This document shows, one piece after another, positions 11,213 through 22,390 of a DNA stretch of 24,557 nt. Numbering within the stretch: the stretch's first letter is position 1; every line of letters starts with the position of its first letter. The notes under the pieces were generated by a model, which had not been told where the DNA came from, did not search any database, and saw nothing but the letters and a program-made list of their open reading frames with translations. Source of the DNA: Syncephalis plumigaleata. Taxonomy: Eukaryota; Zoopagomycota; Zoopagomycetes; Zoopagales; Piptocephalidaceae. The position numbers and the translations under genes were made by a program. Location of the stretch: the NCBI GenBank assembly GCA_025201365.1, contig JAIXMF010000200.1, forward strand, positions 1 through 24,557, in the 5' to 3' direction.

Positions 11213-11294
11213 CGACAGCTGCAGGATTCGAACCTACGCTCCCAAAGGGAAACGCCTTAGCAGGGCGCCGCCTTAACCGCTCGGCCAAACTGTC
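11213..11294 (-). tRNA. tRNA-Ser (anticodon GCU)
   Basis: The minus strand folds as a class II tRNA. The acceptor stem is GACAGTT with AGCTGTC, followed by discriminator G, usual for serine. The D-arm is GCCGAGCGGTTAAGGC. The anticodon stem is GCGCC/GGCGT with loop CTGCTAA, which reads GCT at 34-36. The long variable arm is TCCC-TTT-GGGA. The T-arm has TTCGAAT, with internal promoter box B. Eighty-two bases without CCA and no intron. It decodes AGC and AGU. Confidence 0.97.
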
Positions 11295-11544
11295 TTATTA
11301 GAATTTTTTGCTATTTTTGCCATGGCAATCTGCATGATTTTAGACCGCTATTTTTTTTACAGCCGCATTTTTACTTGATTTTTTATGCTACGAGCAGATA
11401 CGAGTAATTATACGTATTTCTAACTTATATAGGATCTATTTGGTTGAATTGTAGACGCGTACGCTTAGTTTTACGTTTTTACGTAGCTGTAAATCAATGG
11501 CTGAAGAGCCGCCGCTCGATGGTCGTACACAACGGTCTTATGGT

Positions 11545-11616
11545 GGTTTTATGGTGTAATGGCTAGCACGAGAGACTTTGAATCTCTAGATCCGAGTTCG
11601 ATCCTCGGTAAGACCT
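11545..11616 (+). tRNA. tRNA-Gln (anticodon UUG)
   Basis: The acceptor stem GGTTTTA pairs with TAAGACC, with one G-T pair. D-arm ATGGTGTAATGGCTAGCAC. Anticodon stem AGAGA/TCTCT with loop CTTTGAA, giving TTG at 34-36. T-arm CCGAG-TTCGATC-CTCGG. Discriminator T. Seventy-two bases, no intron. It lies 250 bases from, and diverges from, the tRNA-Ser gene. It decodes CAA. Confidence 0.97.
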
Positions 11617-11619
11617 GTG

Positions 11620-11624
11620 TTTTT
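11620..11624 (+). terminator. Pol III terminator of tRNA-Gln
   Basis: TTTTT begins four bases after the tRNA end on the transcript strand. Confidence 0.8.
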
Positions 11625-11922
11625 GCTAATTTTTTATATAAATATTATTGCTATTTTGGATTAGCAAGATGCCGCAGTAAACGCGTATTCATAACTGATG
11701 CACTAGATTAGCCACTAAGGGCTGTGTAAACCAGTAATAATGCTGGTAATGCTTACTAGCTAAAGTTGAACTTATTATTTTATTGCATTAGTTACTATTC
11801 GTTATCTGTCATCTAACAATAACATATAGCTATTAGTCAGTATTAGCTTGTTATTGTATTCAGTTAAGGAATAAATTATGACTACATGTATAAGATTAGT
11901 GAGTCAAAATGAACGAGGTAGT

Positions 11923-11954
11923 ACGCGCGCTCTATTTAATAGATTAGCGCGCGT
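11923..11954. promoter_or_regulatory. ACGCGCGCT inverted repeat before RAD50
   Basis: ACGCGCGCT at 11923-11931 and its exact reverse complement AGCGCGCGT at 11946-11954 flank a 14-base AT-rich spacer. It sits 66 bases before the RAD50 ATG. Each arm holds the ACGCG core of the MCB element, which is known from yeasts to control DNA-replication and repair genes at G1/S. The symmetry and position suggest a regulatory site; binding is not shown. Confidence 0.4.
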
Positions 11955-12020
11955 GTGTGTGTGCTGTGTCGAGTAATTCGCGTTCTTTTTTATTACTGTT
12001 GTTGTTTCCACCACCCTATC

Positions 12021-15000
12021 ATGTCGTGTATTGAAAAGCTTCTAATTCGTGGTATCCGTTCATTTGATCCACAAGGCACTAACGTCATCGAGTTCTACAA
12101 ACCGTTGACGATTATCGTTGGACATAATGGTGCGGGCAAAACGGTAAGTAGATAGTGTTTTAGCGTGCCAGCGAGACTAACGACGCTCACGGTCTCTACA
12201 TAGACGATTATAGAATGTCTAAAGTACATTACTACAGGAGATTTGCCACCCAACAGTAAAGGCGGTGCGTTTATCAACGATCCCAAGGTAAGTGTTCGTA
12301 CACGAGATTACGATAAGACGGCACTGATGTAGCGAGATACGGCTAGATTGCTAGAGAGGCGGAAGTAAAAGCGCAGATTAAACTGAAATTCCGAAATGTC
12401 AACGGTCGCTCCATGGTATGCACACGTAGTATGATGCTGACGCAGAAAAAGTCAACGGTCTCGCAAAAGACGCTAGAGGGCGTGCTACTTACTAAGGATC
12501 CCGAGACGGGCGAGGTATGTACACGGTGCAACAAGTTGGTAAACAGCTCGATACTCACGTACAGGTTTGTTTGTATGCACATATAGCAAGTTAGCTTAAG
12601 CTCGAGATGTGCGGATCTGGATGCCGATATGCCAATGCAACTTGGTATTTCAAAGGCAATCCTCGATAATGTCGTGTTCTGCCATCAAGAAGAGTCAAAT
12701 TGGTAGGTCATATAGGAGCAATAATTGGTATGGAATTGTATTAACGTCGTCGACAACTACGATAGGCCATTGTCTGAACCAAGTATTCTAAAGAAAAAGT
12801 TTGACGAGATATTTGCAGCTACGAGGTAGGGTGATGGTGGCAGAAACAAGCAATGTATATTGCATCACACATAACTGACTGCTCTATTACGTTAGATATA
12901 CGAAAGCGCTTGATGCTATTAAGAGTATAAGGAAAGAAAAGGGCGTTGATTTAAAGATGGATAAGCAGAAGCTCGAGTTCGTAGAGGTAGATCATGAAAA
13001 AGCCAAAAAGGTAGGCAGCTATGCATGGAGGGAGAGAGAGACCATCGAATGACGGTAGATGACGTTGCTATCCATTTTCATAGATTGAGAGTATGGTGGA
13101 GAGCACACGACGCGATGTTGATCAATTCACTAAGCGAATGGCCGAACTGGAGCAAGAGTTGAGCGTCGTTAATATGGAGATTGAATCGGCGATGGACAAA
13201 TTACAGGAGTATCAGCAGAAAGCATCCCAGCTGGATATCCTGCGTAGCGAGCAGCAACAAGCTCAATCGGAATTGGATCGACTGCAAAGTACCATGACGG
13301 CACTTCCAGGTATATAATCGAGATATTGCCATGTAAATAACACCAACTAATAGTAGGCGTATTAGATTCACAAGAGCGTCTGGAGGAGATGTTGCAAGAG
13401 TTGAGAGATAGTTTCTCTAATCGAGCAGAAGCTATGAAGTCACTTGAAAATACCAAAATGACGCTAGAGAAGGATATTGAAGTGTGCAGAGGGCAAAAGA
13501 GTAAACTGAATACTCAGCTTGGAGCACTAAATGCTGCATACGAGGTATTTATTCATGAATGGCTGCAGTAGATAGTGTAGACTAATGGAGACTTGTCATT
13601 CACTAGACGTATATCGGTAATCTACATGTATGCGAGGAAATTATTCGCGAACTTGATCGAGACATGGGCATAAACCAGATTACCGAGTCAGATTCATTAA
13701 GCCACGAGGTTATTGAAACATTTATTGGAAGGCTATCAACATTGACGAATGAGAAGCTACGTAGTATGGATGAAGTAAAGGTGAGTCTATGATGCTATTA
13801 CATGAAGAGCAATGTATTTAATAAGCAAATAAATATATGATAGACAACATATCGTGTACAAGAGGGTAAATACGCGCAACAACGACAGCAAATGGAACAA
13901 ACCATTGCCAGCGCTAATGCTCGGAAACAGGCAGCAAGCCGTGGTATAGTAAGTGGATAGGATGAATAAATCGGTAGTGCTAACATATGGATAACGTATA
14001 GGATGCAGCTAATCAAAAGATATCCGAGTATATGGCAGAGATGAACACTCTATCGGGAGCGGAAGCGCAGTTACGTTTGAAGGAGCGACGTTTAGCAGAT
14101 GAGGTAAGAACTACTATAGTAAGTAGTGCGATATTGGCTACTTACAGTGTGCGTAAATCGAATAGGAGGCAAAACTCGAAGAGACACGTCAACGACATCA
14201 AGGCGATGAAGCAGACAATGAAGAACGCGAGCTTGATCGGAAAGTACGCGAAATGGAAATGAACATCTCGCGTATCGACGACGAGGCCATGTCATTGGGT
14301 AGATCAAGTCAACGAAGAACGGAATTAGGATTGAAACGGCGTGAACTTGCAGAGAAACAAATGGAGCACGCTAATCGGTAAAGTGGACTAATAGATCGAG
14401 TATATAATGTATTGATTGATTGAGTACTAGAATGGAGGAGTTGCAGCGTGGCTTATTGAAGGAACTCGACAAACAAGTGGACATTAGCGCGTTGGAAAGT
14501 GAAATAGACTTGTTCAATCTGCAATGCAGTCAACGAATGGTCTCGACCGATAACGAGCATGCCGAGATTGCCAAGTCGTTAGCGGCCATTGAGGCAAAGA
14601 TTGCACTTAATCAATTAGCATTGGAAAAGAAACAGGAGGAACTTGAAGGTTTGCAATACAGTTATTACATCTTTATAGTAATAATAATAATGTCATATAT
14701 ACATATAGATAAACAAAACAAGATTCGTTCTGCTTGTGGTAATGAAGATCTACCGGCAGCACTCTTGATGCTAGATCAAAACTGTGCTGATCAGATAGAG
14801 TAAGTGATGATTGTTACAGGACATGCTAGAATGATCCTAAATAGTATTCGTAATATTTATATTGCTAGACAAGTGGCACAATTACGAGCAGCAGCAGAGA
14901 TGTATAAAATGTTTATTACACGAGCGGAAAAGAACCATCATTGTCCGTTGTGCTCGCGCGACTTTTCCGATTCGAGCAGTGAGACTCAGTTCATTGCATC

Positions 15001-17567
15001 GGTAAGATTTGAATAGTATTCACGATGATTGTACCTAACATTGTAATATATACAAGTTGCGTGAACGTCAAGCAAAAGCGCCACATGTACTAGCTATGGC
15101 TGAAAAAGAGCTGGAACAAATGGAGAATAGTCGAGCGGCATTACGATCAATGTCGCCATTGTGGGATGATGTCGTACGATTGAGAACCGTGGAAATACCG
15201 CAGATTGTTGAGCAAATGAAGTTGGACAATAATGAACGCGAGACTACTTGTACAAGCTTGGAGCGGGTAAGCACATCGTAAATGATCGATCATTGACCAT
15301 AACACTATATGTATAATCGATTGAATTAGCTGAAAACACTACGTGATACTACACGATTGCAACATGAGGCAGCACGTAATCTGCAGCGAAAGAAAGAGGA
15401 AGGTCAACGATTTAAGCAGGAGATTGACGAGATTGAACGGACCATCGTAAAGATCGAGGAGGAACTGCGCGTGTCGGGAAGTACGAAAACCCTTGAAGAA
15501 TGCCAGCAAGAACGTGAGAAGCAATCCGATTTATTGTAAGTAATAGGGCGGTAGTGCTTATGGTGTATTTACGAGTGGCATCGTGTATTTAGGAAAACAC
15601 TACGTCGTCAACGGGATCGTGTGATACAACAGAAGCTAGCGTATAAGGATGAATTGCAATTCCAAATGGATGCTGTACATGCGGAACGAACGCAAGTACA
15701 TCAACTGAGACATAATATCGAGCGACATCGCCAGTTGGATCTGATGATTGAGGAGCAGCAGAGTGAGTCGCGTAAGCTTCAACAGGATGTTCGAGTAAGT
15801 GATATGCGTTTGAGCATAATGACCGGTGCTAACATACACTACACTACACTATTAGGCTTGTGAAGCACAGCTTAACGAAATAATACCAAAGCGAGAAGCG
15901 CTCGATAGTCAAATCAGTGCAAGTAATGTCGAGAAGGAGGCACGCGAGAAGGATATACAAAAGGATCTGGATATGTTACAGAATGGTGCCACTCGTGTCC
16001 GTAGCATTGTGGAAAGTCTAGAACGGTAAGCATCGGATAAAGATGTACTAATAAACTAACTGACCAATTACTTGTGTACAACAGTTATTCAGTAGAAGGA
16101 GGACAGAAGGAGATACGCTTGTGTGAGAGTGAAATCACTAGAGTGGATGAACGAACAGAAGAGATCGGCCGTCAAATCAACGATATTATTAAGCAGATAC
16201 ACGATGTAGATAAGCAAGCGGCAGAAATGAGCAAGATAGAGCGTAACATCTATGACAACATACGATCGCGTACCCTAGTAAAGGAGCACGAGAAGCGACA
16301 ACAACAAATACAAGAGCTAAAGCAAGAGTGTGCCCATTACGATCATGTATCCTACAGTCAACGACAGCAATCGCTAAAGGAGCAGCAATCCAAGTTGAAT
16401 CGAGAGGTAAGTCAGTTACTGTTATAACATGGCATATATGTAATAACAACATCATTGTACACGTCCTATTATTATTGTTGTTGTTATTATTAGCGAGCAG
16501 GATTAGAAGGAGAAGTAAAACAAATGCAAGATCAAGTTGTACGACTACGCCACGAATTGAATACAGATTATAAGAATATCGAGCAGACTCACAAGCAGCA
16601 ATTTGTTAAAGTCAAGGCAAGTACACGACGAGCAATGATTATACATGATTGATCACAACTAATAATCATACCATTTAGACGACTGAACTAGCGGTTCAGG
16701 ATATGGAGACATATAGTAAAGCATTGGATCAGTAAGTGATATTTGTTATAGTATATGAAATGGCTTACTTCAACTCTTTTGCATTATAACTAGGGCTATT
16801 ATGCGATATCATTCGGCTAAAATGAAGGAAGTCAACAAGATCATTAGAGAGTTGTGGATCAGCACTTATCAAGGCAATGGTAAGAGCATGTCATCTGGTA
16901 GTTGTGAATCATTTGTTGACATACAGATTAATAGACATTGACACGATTGAGATACGATCTGATCATGAAGCAACACGCGGTAATCGCTCGTATAATTATC
17001 GAGTAAGTAATGCAGTATGATAGGATTATGACAACTAACAATGTCGACAACAATGATCATTAAGGTGGTGATGCTTAAAGGCAACACCGAGTTGGATATG
17101 CGAGGTCGATGCAGTGCCGGGCAGAAAGTGCTCACCTCGTTGATTATTCGTCTTGCATTGGCCGAGTCATTCTGTCTAGATTGCGGCATTATCGCTCTTG
17201 ATGAGCCTACTACCAATCTAGACAGAGAGAATATCGAAAGTCTAGCGGAAAGTCTAGCCAGGTAATTAGATTCATTATAATCGTGTTATTAAACAATACT
17301 AATGTCATAGAATATCATGTTAAACTAGTATTGTACGAACAAGAAGAAAACAGCAAAACTTTCAATTGATTATCATTACACACGATGAAGAATTTATGCA
17401 ATTGCTCGGTAAATCTGAACTGGCCGATTATTACTGGCGTGTATTTAAAGATGTCAAGTAAGTGATACACACTCATATTTATAATGTATGTATTGACTAT
17501 TGTAAATGGTATAAACAATAATAGTCAACACTCGACCATTGAACGACAAGCAATTGCATTTGCCTAG
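12021..17567 (+). CDS. RAD50: DNA repair protein Rad50
   Basis: ATPase and coiled-coil subunit of the Mre11-Rad50-Nbs1/Xrs2 complex, which tethers and processes DNA double-strand breaks in the nucleus. Exons: 12021-12143, 12204-12287, 12347-12514, 12587-12702, 12766-12825, 12896-13010, 13084-13309, 13354-13544, 13607-13780, 13844-13948, 14002-14103, 14166-14377, 14431-14648, 14709-14799, 14869-15001, 15057-15266, 15330-15535, 15593-15794, 15856-16025, 16085-16406, 16494-16616, 16679-16731, 16794-16879, 16935-17002, 17065-17261, 17329-17457, 17525-17567. These sum to 3927 nt, 1308 residues, near the usual 1310. Walker A GHNGAGKT at 34-41; then TIIECLKY and the CHQEESNW motif. Long coiled coil; zinc hook CPLC at 687-690. 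ABC signature SAGQK at 1203-1207, Walker [13 protein letters not shown] with D1232 and E1233, and the ITHDEEF His loop. All catalytic motifs are intact. Introns are 44-87 nt, and one uses a GC donor (16617). Confidence 0.98.
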
Positions 17568-17644
17568 TGTATTATACCAGATATAGAATATAATATAAAG
17601 GTGGTGAGTTAATCAATCAATCAGTCAATTAGTATCGATATAGT

Positions 17645-19080
17645 CTAGATAGTTGTCTGATCCAAATGCGTGTCAATACTCTTTAGTCGAAGGAAAACAT
17701 CGCAGCCATAGCCGGGTAGAGATAGTAGTTGAAGATTGCCACCGAAATATCTTGCATAGATTAAGGTCATTGGTAATCCTATTCATGTATACATGTAGAA
17801 AGAATGACAATTAGTATAACTATATTAATAACAACTTGCGATACTTACCAAATCCCAAACCGGCTTATTATTATTAATAAATGCATTATCCGTATTAGTA
17901 TTAGTATTACAAAGTGTAGTTATATAACTCACCCATAGGTCCACCTACACCCGTCTGTATAGCCAGTCTAGTCTGTGTACTAAATATATTATCTAATGGC
18001 GTGTTCTCCTCTGGACCATCTGGTTCTACTGTACTGTAAGAGTAGTCGAATACGCTTGATAATTGATCACCTGGAATGCCGCCACCTTGATCACGTACAC
18101 GAATGCCGATATCATCTGCATCACGACTTACCGTAATCTGAATGGGTGGATGATCTGTACGTCCTATACGCTCACTGTGCTCAACTGTAGCACGATAGGC
18201 ATTCTTAAGCAGTTCACAGGCAATATACTCGAGATGCACGGGTATATAGTGAAATGACACATCAGTCTGTCCATCAATGACGTGTTCAGGTGCAGAGCCA
18301 TAATTAATCTCGCATAAACTTTTAACGAATTTTGCACATCGCTCTAGCATCTGCACCGGTTTCAATTGTGTGTCAACAATGCCTATATAGCCGGCATTCG
18401 GTTGATGTAAAGCGATATAATGCTCGGCAATAAGACGAATACTAATACGCGCGTGAATCATATCATCGAGAAATTCCTTGACTTCTAATCGGTTCAAATA
18501 CTGTTTTGATTCCAAGAAACCTAATAATATGCCATATGAACATCAACAAACGTAAGTATGTAGCTAATAGATGCTTACCACGCGCTAGAATGGGAATGGC
18601 ATCGGCGTGTTTAGCAGTGAGATCCAGTAGCATAGTCGTGAATGCCTCATCATCCGATCGGTTCTCCATGGGCGGTAGTACGCGTAGTTTCTCGAAGGAG
18701 TCATAGTAGAGCTGATGCACCTGTTGGATATAGGGATTCGTGCCAACAATAAATGGCAAACGCTGAAATGCTACGACACGTCGTGCCATACGCACCGGTA
18801 ATTCCTTTTGAACAAATTGAGCCACTCGTATAAGGGACGTATCGTCTAATGGCGGTTTACCAAATTGTAATAATTCACGTAATGTTACAGGGACGCATTC
18901 CTTCACCGCATACTAGATTCAATGAGGTGTGTATATATATATCAGTATATGAATATTGATTGTATGGATTAGTAAAGGATGGGCGCTTACTTGTTTCACT
19001 GCCATTACATTGTAGTGACATTTTAGTAGTTGTGGCGTGCGTGTCTTTAATAAGCGAGTATAAAACAGTAATGGCGGCAT
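17645..19080 (-). CDS. Mitochondrial pyruvate / branched-chain alpha-ketoacid dehydrogenase kinase
   Basis: Phosphorylates and inactivates the E1 subunit of pyruvate or branched-chain ketoacid dehydrogenase in the mitochondrial matrix. Exons: 18991-19080, 18579-18912, 17933-18520, 17849-17863, 17645-17778; total 1161 nt, 386 residues, the family's usual size. An in-frame TAA lies two codons before the ATG. The first 25 residues are basic, hydrophobic and without acids, as in a matrix-targeting signal. Next come the [20 protein letters not shown] helical domain, [12 protein letters not shown] near 164, the N-box [10 protein letters not shown] at 244-253, DQGGGI at 285-290, and the AGLGFGLP lid with a following [17 protein letters not shown]-type stretch. 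These are the GHKL (Bergerat) ATP-binding boxes. ELLKN and [11 protein letters not shown] lean to the branched-chain type and STVEP to the pyruvate type, so the substrate is open. The fourth exon is only 15 nt long. RAD50 ends 77 bases away, converging. Confidence 0.95.
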
Positions 19081-20145
19081 TGGTTAATAATAGATTTCTA
19101 ACTAGATTGACCAAGATAAAAGAAAGAGAGAGAGAGAAGGTTAAGGAGTTTACGCAAATATCGATGGCTGACTATTATGTATGACATACAAGAAAGATGC
19201 TTTTGTATAAATAAAAAGGTGGGAATATATACTCGTTTCTTTTTGGGATTGCTTACTGTTTTAGCTTGAACATTACCGATTGTTGCTCTTTAGTATGGTA
19301 TAGAACAATGTCATCTACAATTCAGATACTATGTCTAGTAGTATGAAGCTATCTCTTTATTCCTGATATGCTAGTCTGCTATGAATGCAATCATCATTAT
19401 ATCTCGAGTGGATATGCATATATCACGTGACATTATTTGTTTACATCTTGAAACACCGTCGACGCGTATTTTCCAACAGCATATTTAGAGATGCAGCATG
19501 ACGTGTATGTCGTATCTATTGCAGCATACAAGTAGCATGTATGCTTAGAGAACTCTATTGACATGTAGCAGATGGGTGGCATCTAGAAAACAATGATGCG
19601 GAAGCAGATTATAGTTAATGAATGATCAGTCTGGTATAACTGTGTATTTGGCTGTCCTTACCCATTCACTCACTCACTCACTTTCATTCTTTCTTGTGTT
19701 TTGTTTACTGTATGCTATTATCGTTGCACATCAGAAAGTTGTATCTGATCTATTTATTCTAATTATTCCAAAGCATATAGCAAAGCTTGTCTGTTCGCTT
19801 TAGTATACACGGCTTACACTTGTGAGCAATAACAAACTAGCCACTCGACTATTTGTTATTGTTTTGATCCAGCGCTTTTCTGGTTCAGTTTCCGAACACA
19901 CTCTAGAGCTTTAGTCTACTACTACATTCCCTCCTTTATTACTACTTGTCGAGCATACTCGTATTATGCTCGTATTGCCATATTCAATGTAAGTGACAAG
20001 CCTGTCTGTGATTTGAAAGCGTATCGTCAAGTGTGTGTGTGTTTACTGATATGATGCATGATTATCCTTTGTCCTGTATTATTGCCGCACCTTGTGGTTC
20101 AGCAGTATTCACCAGTCATTTAGTACAACCACTCCGCACTAGACC
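19081..20145. promoter_or_regulatory. Divergent intergenic region
   Basis: Lies between the starts of the kinase (minus) and the disordered protein (plus), so it should carry both promoters. It holds an ACGCGT at 19462-19467, a CACT repeat near 19665-19682 and T/C-rich stretches toward 20145. A 61-codon frame at 19618-19803 shows no recognisable protein features. Confidence 0.4.
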
Positions 20146-22390
20146 ATGTTTTCCTGGCAACAAAAGAAGCTGCCGCAACGACAACGCGAGCCGTGTCTGG
20201 CTCCAACTCGTCGTATGCGATTCAAGATCTCGCTCTTGTCGACAATGAGCATACTCAAGAAGAAGCCGGTGACAGCCATGCGAAACACGCTACAAACATT
20301 AAAGGATGGTGTGGCTAGTCTGCCCACTGCGATGAAATCATCATCATCTACTCCAACACAACAGTCGACCAAGCAGTCATGCACATTGTCTCATACCATC
20401 AAGACACCTGCTCATGATGACGTGCTAACCATGCAAGCATCAATCGACTCCTCTACTCCCATTGCAACTGCCGACACGTCCATCGATGGTCAAGCGGACA
20501 ACATTGTCGAACTGCCTCCTCCATTCTCTTCTTCATCAATGCCATCGACACCAACAGCGCAGCGACAATCAACATCACCCAAACTACCATCTGCTTTCTG
20601 CACACCAACCAAGAGCAATAAGAAGCGGCTGTCTGCTGATGATGCGATCATTGATCAGCTGACTTCTCCTGTCTTCAACAATGCTTGCATCACATCATCA
20701 TCATCATCATCATCATCAAGTCCTGGCATGCTGATGTGGCCATTCGATGAGACATCATCCAATACTAAGGAGCAGATGAGCAAGAAGCAGGCTGTCGATG
20801 CAACTTCATCAAGTCCTCTACTCGTATCTTCACCCACTATGAAGACACAAGCGTCATTAGATCTGCTTGAATTGCCATTTTTTAATGAGGCATCTCCTAT
20901 TATTGCTATGCAGCAAGATAGTAAGAAGTCAGCAAGTAATGAACCCTCTCCTTCTTCTCTTCCTTCTTCTATCAGCAATGAGGAACAGACCAACAAATCA
21001 TTGTCTCCTATCCGATGCACATTACCATCTCCTGATATCGGTAATACGACATCAAATGTTCAACTTCCATCATCGCCAACACCTGCATTGCAACATTCAG
21101 CGAATGCATCTGCACTATGGATTGTCAATGATGAGTGCACAAAGACGTCGACATCTAGCAAGTCTAAACTCCTGTCCTTCTCTAATAAGAAGAGCAATAT
21201 GATGTCGAATCCTCGTACACCATTGTCACCACTCGCACTTGCCAATAATACCAAGAAGCAATCTGTCACTAATGCATTGGTATCAAGCAAGACTCCCCCA
21301 CCAACTAGTGCCAAAGCGGCATCGACATCATCATCCACATCTAAGCATGCTTCATTGACCAACAAGTCAAATGTACCTGCAAAGAATACGTTCAAGGCAC
21401 CAGCACCCATATCAAAACGTAAACGAAATGGGAATAGCTCGAATGATAGTAGTAAGGTATGTATTAATACTCTTCTTCTTCATGATATTGTCACAACTAG
21501 TTATTAATCATATTCCTATTAGATATCACCGACCTATAACATCGAGAATTACTTCATCAAGAGTAAAGCAGCATCAATCAATGAAGGAACGACTAAGAAG
21601 AAGGAGAACACGACCACTACTACTACTTCCTCATTAGCCAGTTCATTGCAAAAGACCGCATTCCACTCTACACCATCACTGTTCTGCTCAGCCACATCTG
21701 AATCGACAACGAAAAAGGATGCCGATGGGTTCTGCCGTCCACCCAGCATCAAGCGTAAGCGTAGCGGCATCGAGAACAATGCTCAGTCCTGTTCGTTCTT
21801 GAAGCGTAAGGTGCTGCCATTAGCAACTCGCTCGCACACCATGCCAAATCCATCAACATCCAATGACAGTGACGATGATGTATTCCTATCAGCATCAGCA
21901 TCACCGCAACAACGACAACGACGAGATACACGACGATTAAGCTCACCTCAACTGGGACTGAATGAACAAGTGATGCGAAAACGCACTCGTGTCTCTGTGC
22001 ATACCAATGGTGGCATCTACAAGTCTCGTTATGCTGAGCGTTCCTTGAGCGAGTCAGCAGTGAATCACATCGGTGCTTGTCATAGCAGTGCACCACACAC
22101 ACCACCTTCTACTCGACGCTGTTCATCGCCATACAACCCCATCGAATCTACGGAGAGTGTTGCTGAACCGCAAGAACAGCCGTCGTCCACCACCTCACAA
22201 ACGATCGTTCATGGATCCGATTCATTCATGTCGCCCATGTCGCGTCGTATCATTGCTGCAGCTGGCATGCGTCGATTTGGCGAGACCATGCCGATGGACA
22301 TGCTCAAATCCAACCTGGTTAATGTAAGTATGATGCAATCTATGATTCTAGTTCATGTGCTCATTCCTGTTCCATTAGCCATTCCTTTAA
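20146..22390 (+). CDS. Unrecognised Ser/Thr-rich disordered protein, probably nuclear
   Basis: I do not recognise a family. Model: exons 20146-21456 and 21523-22323 (phase-0 join, 66-nt intron with GTATGT donor), then a third exon. With the acceptor at 22378 the intron is 55 nt, the typical size here, and the protein ends after three codons at 22390 (707 residues). The acceptor at 22408 would instead give 70 more residues ending at 22621, and no splicing would end near 22473. The protein is mostly low complexity, with a poly-Ser run near 182-193. It has more than 15 Ser-Pro or Thr-Pro sites, typical of CDK or MAPK targets. Two basic KRKR clusters (424-427 and 514-517) resemble nuclear signals. 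TYNIENYF at 441-448 is PIP-box-like. A conserved-looking RRIIAAAGMRRFGETMPMDML stretch is close to the end. A nuclear cell-cycle or DNA-replication role is a guess. Confidence 0.75.

Larger units (their letters stand above)
11617..12020. promoter_or_regulatory. RAD50 upstream region
   Basis: About 400 bases between tRNA-Gln and the RAD50 start. It is AT-rich, then a CG-rich inverted repeat at 11923-11954, then a pyrimidine-rich tract just before the ATG (CTTTTTTATT..., TTGTTTCCACCACC), a layout usual for fungal core promoters. One ACGCGT at 11681-11686 fits the MBF (MCB) site that drives S-phase genes in yeasts. Use of it here is inference. Confidence 0.4.

Noticed and set aside
4889-11686. 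Scattered ACGCGT sites (for example 4889, 7316, 9375, 10075, 11455, 11681)
   Set aside because: A few are expected by chance in this length. Only the inverted repeat next to RAD50 has position and symmetry worth reporting.
20655-21410. Minus-strand frames of 116-121 codons
   Set aside because: They are antisense to the Ser-rich coding exon at 20146-21456; Asp and Val runs mirror Ser codon repeats.
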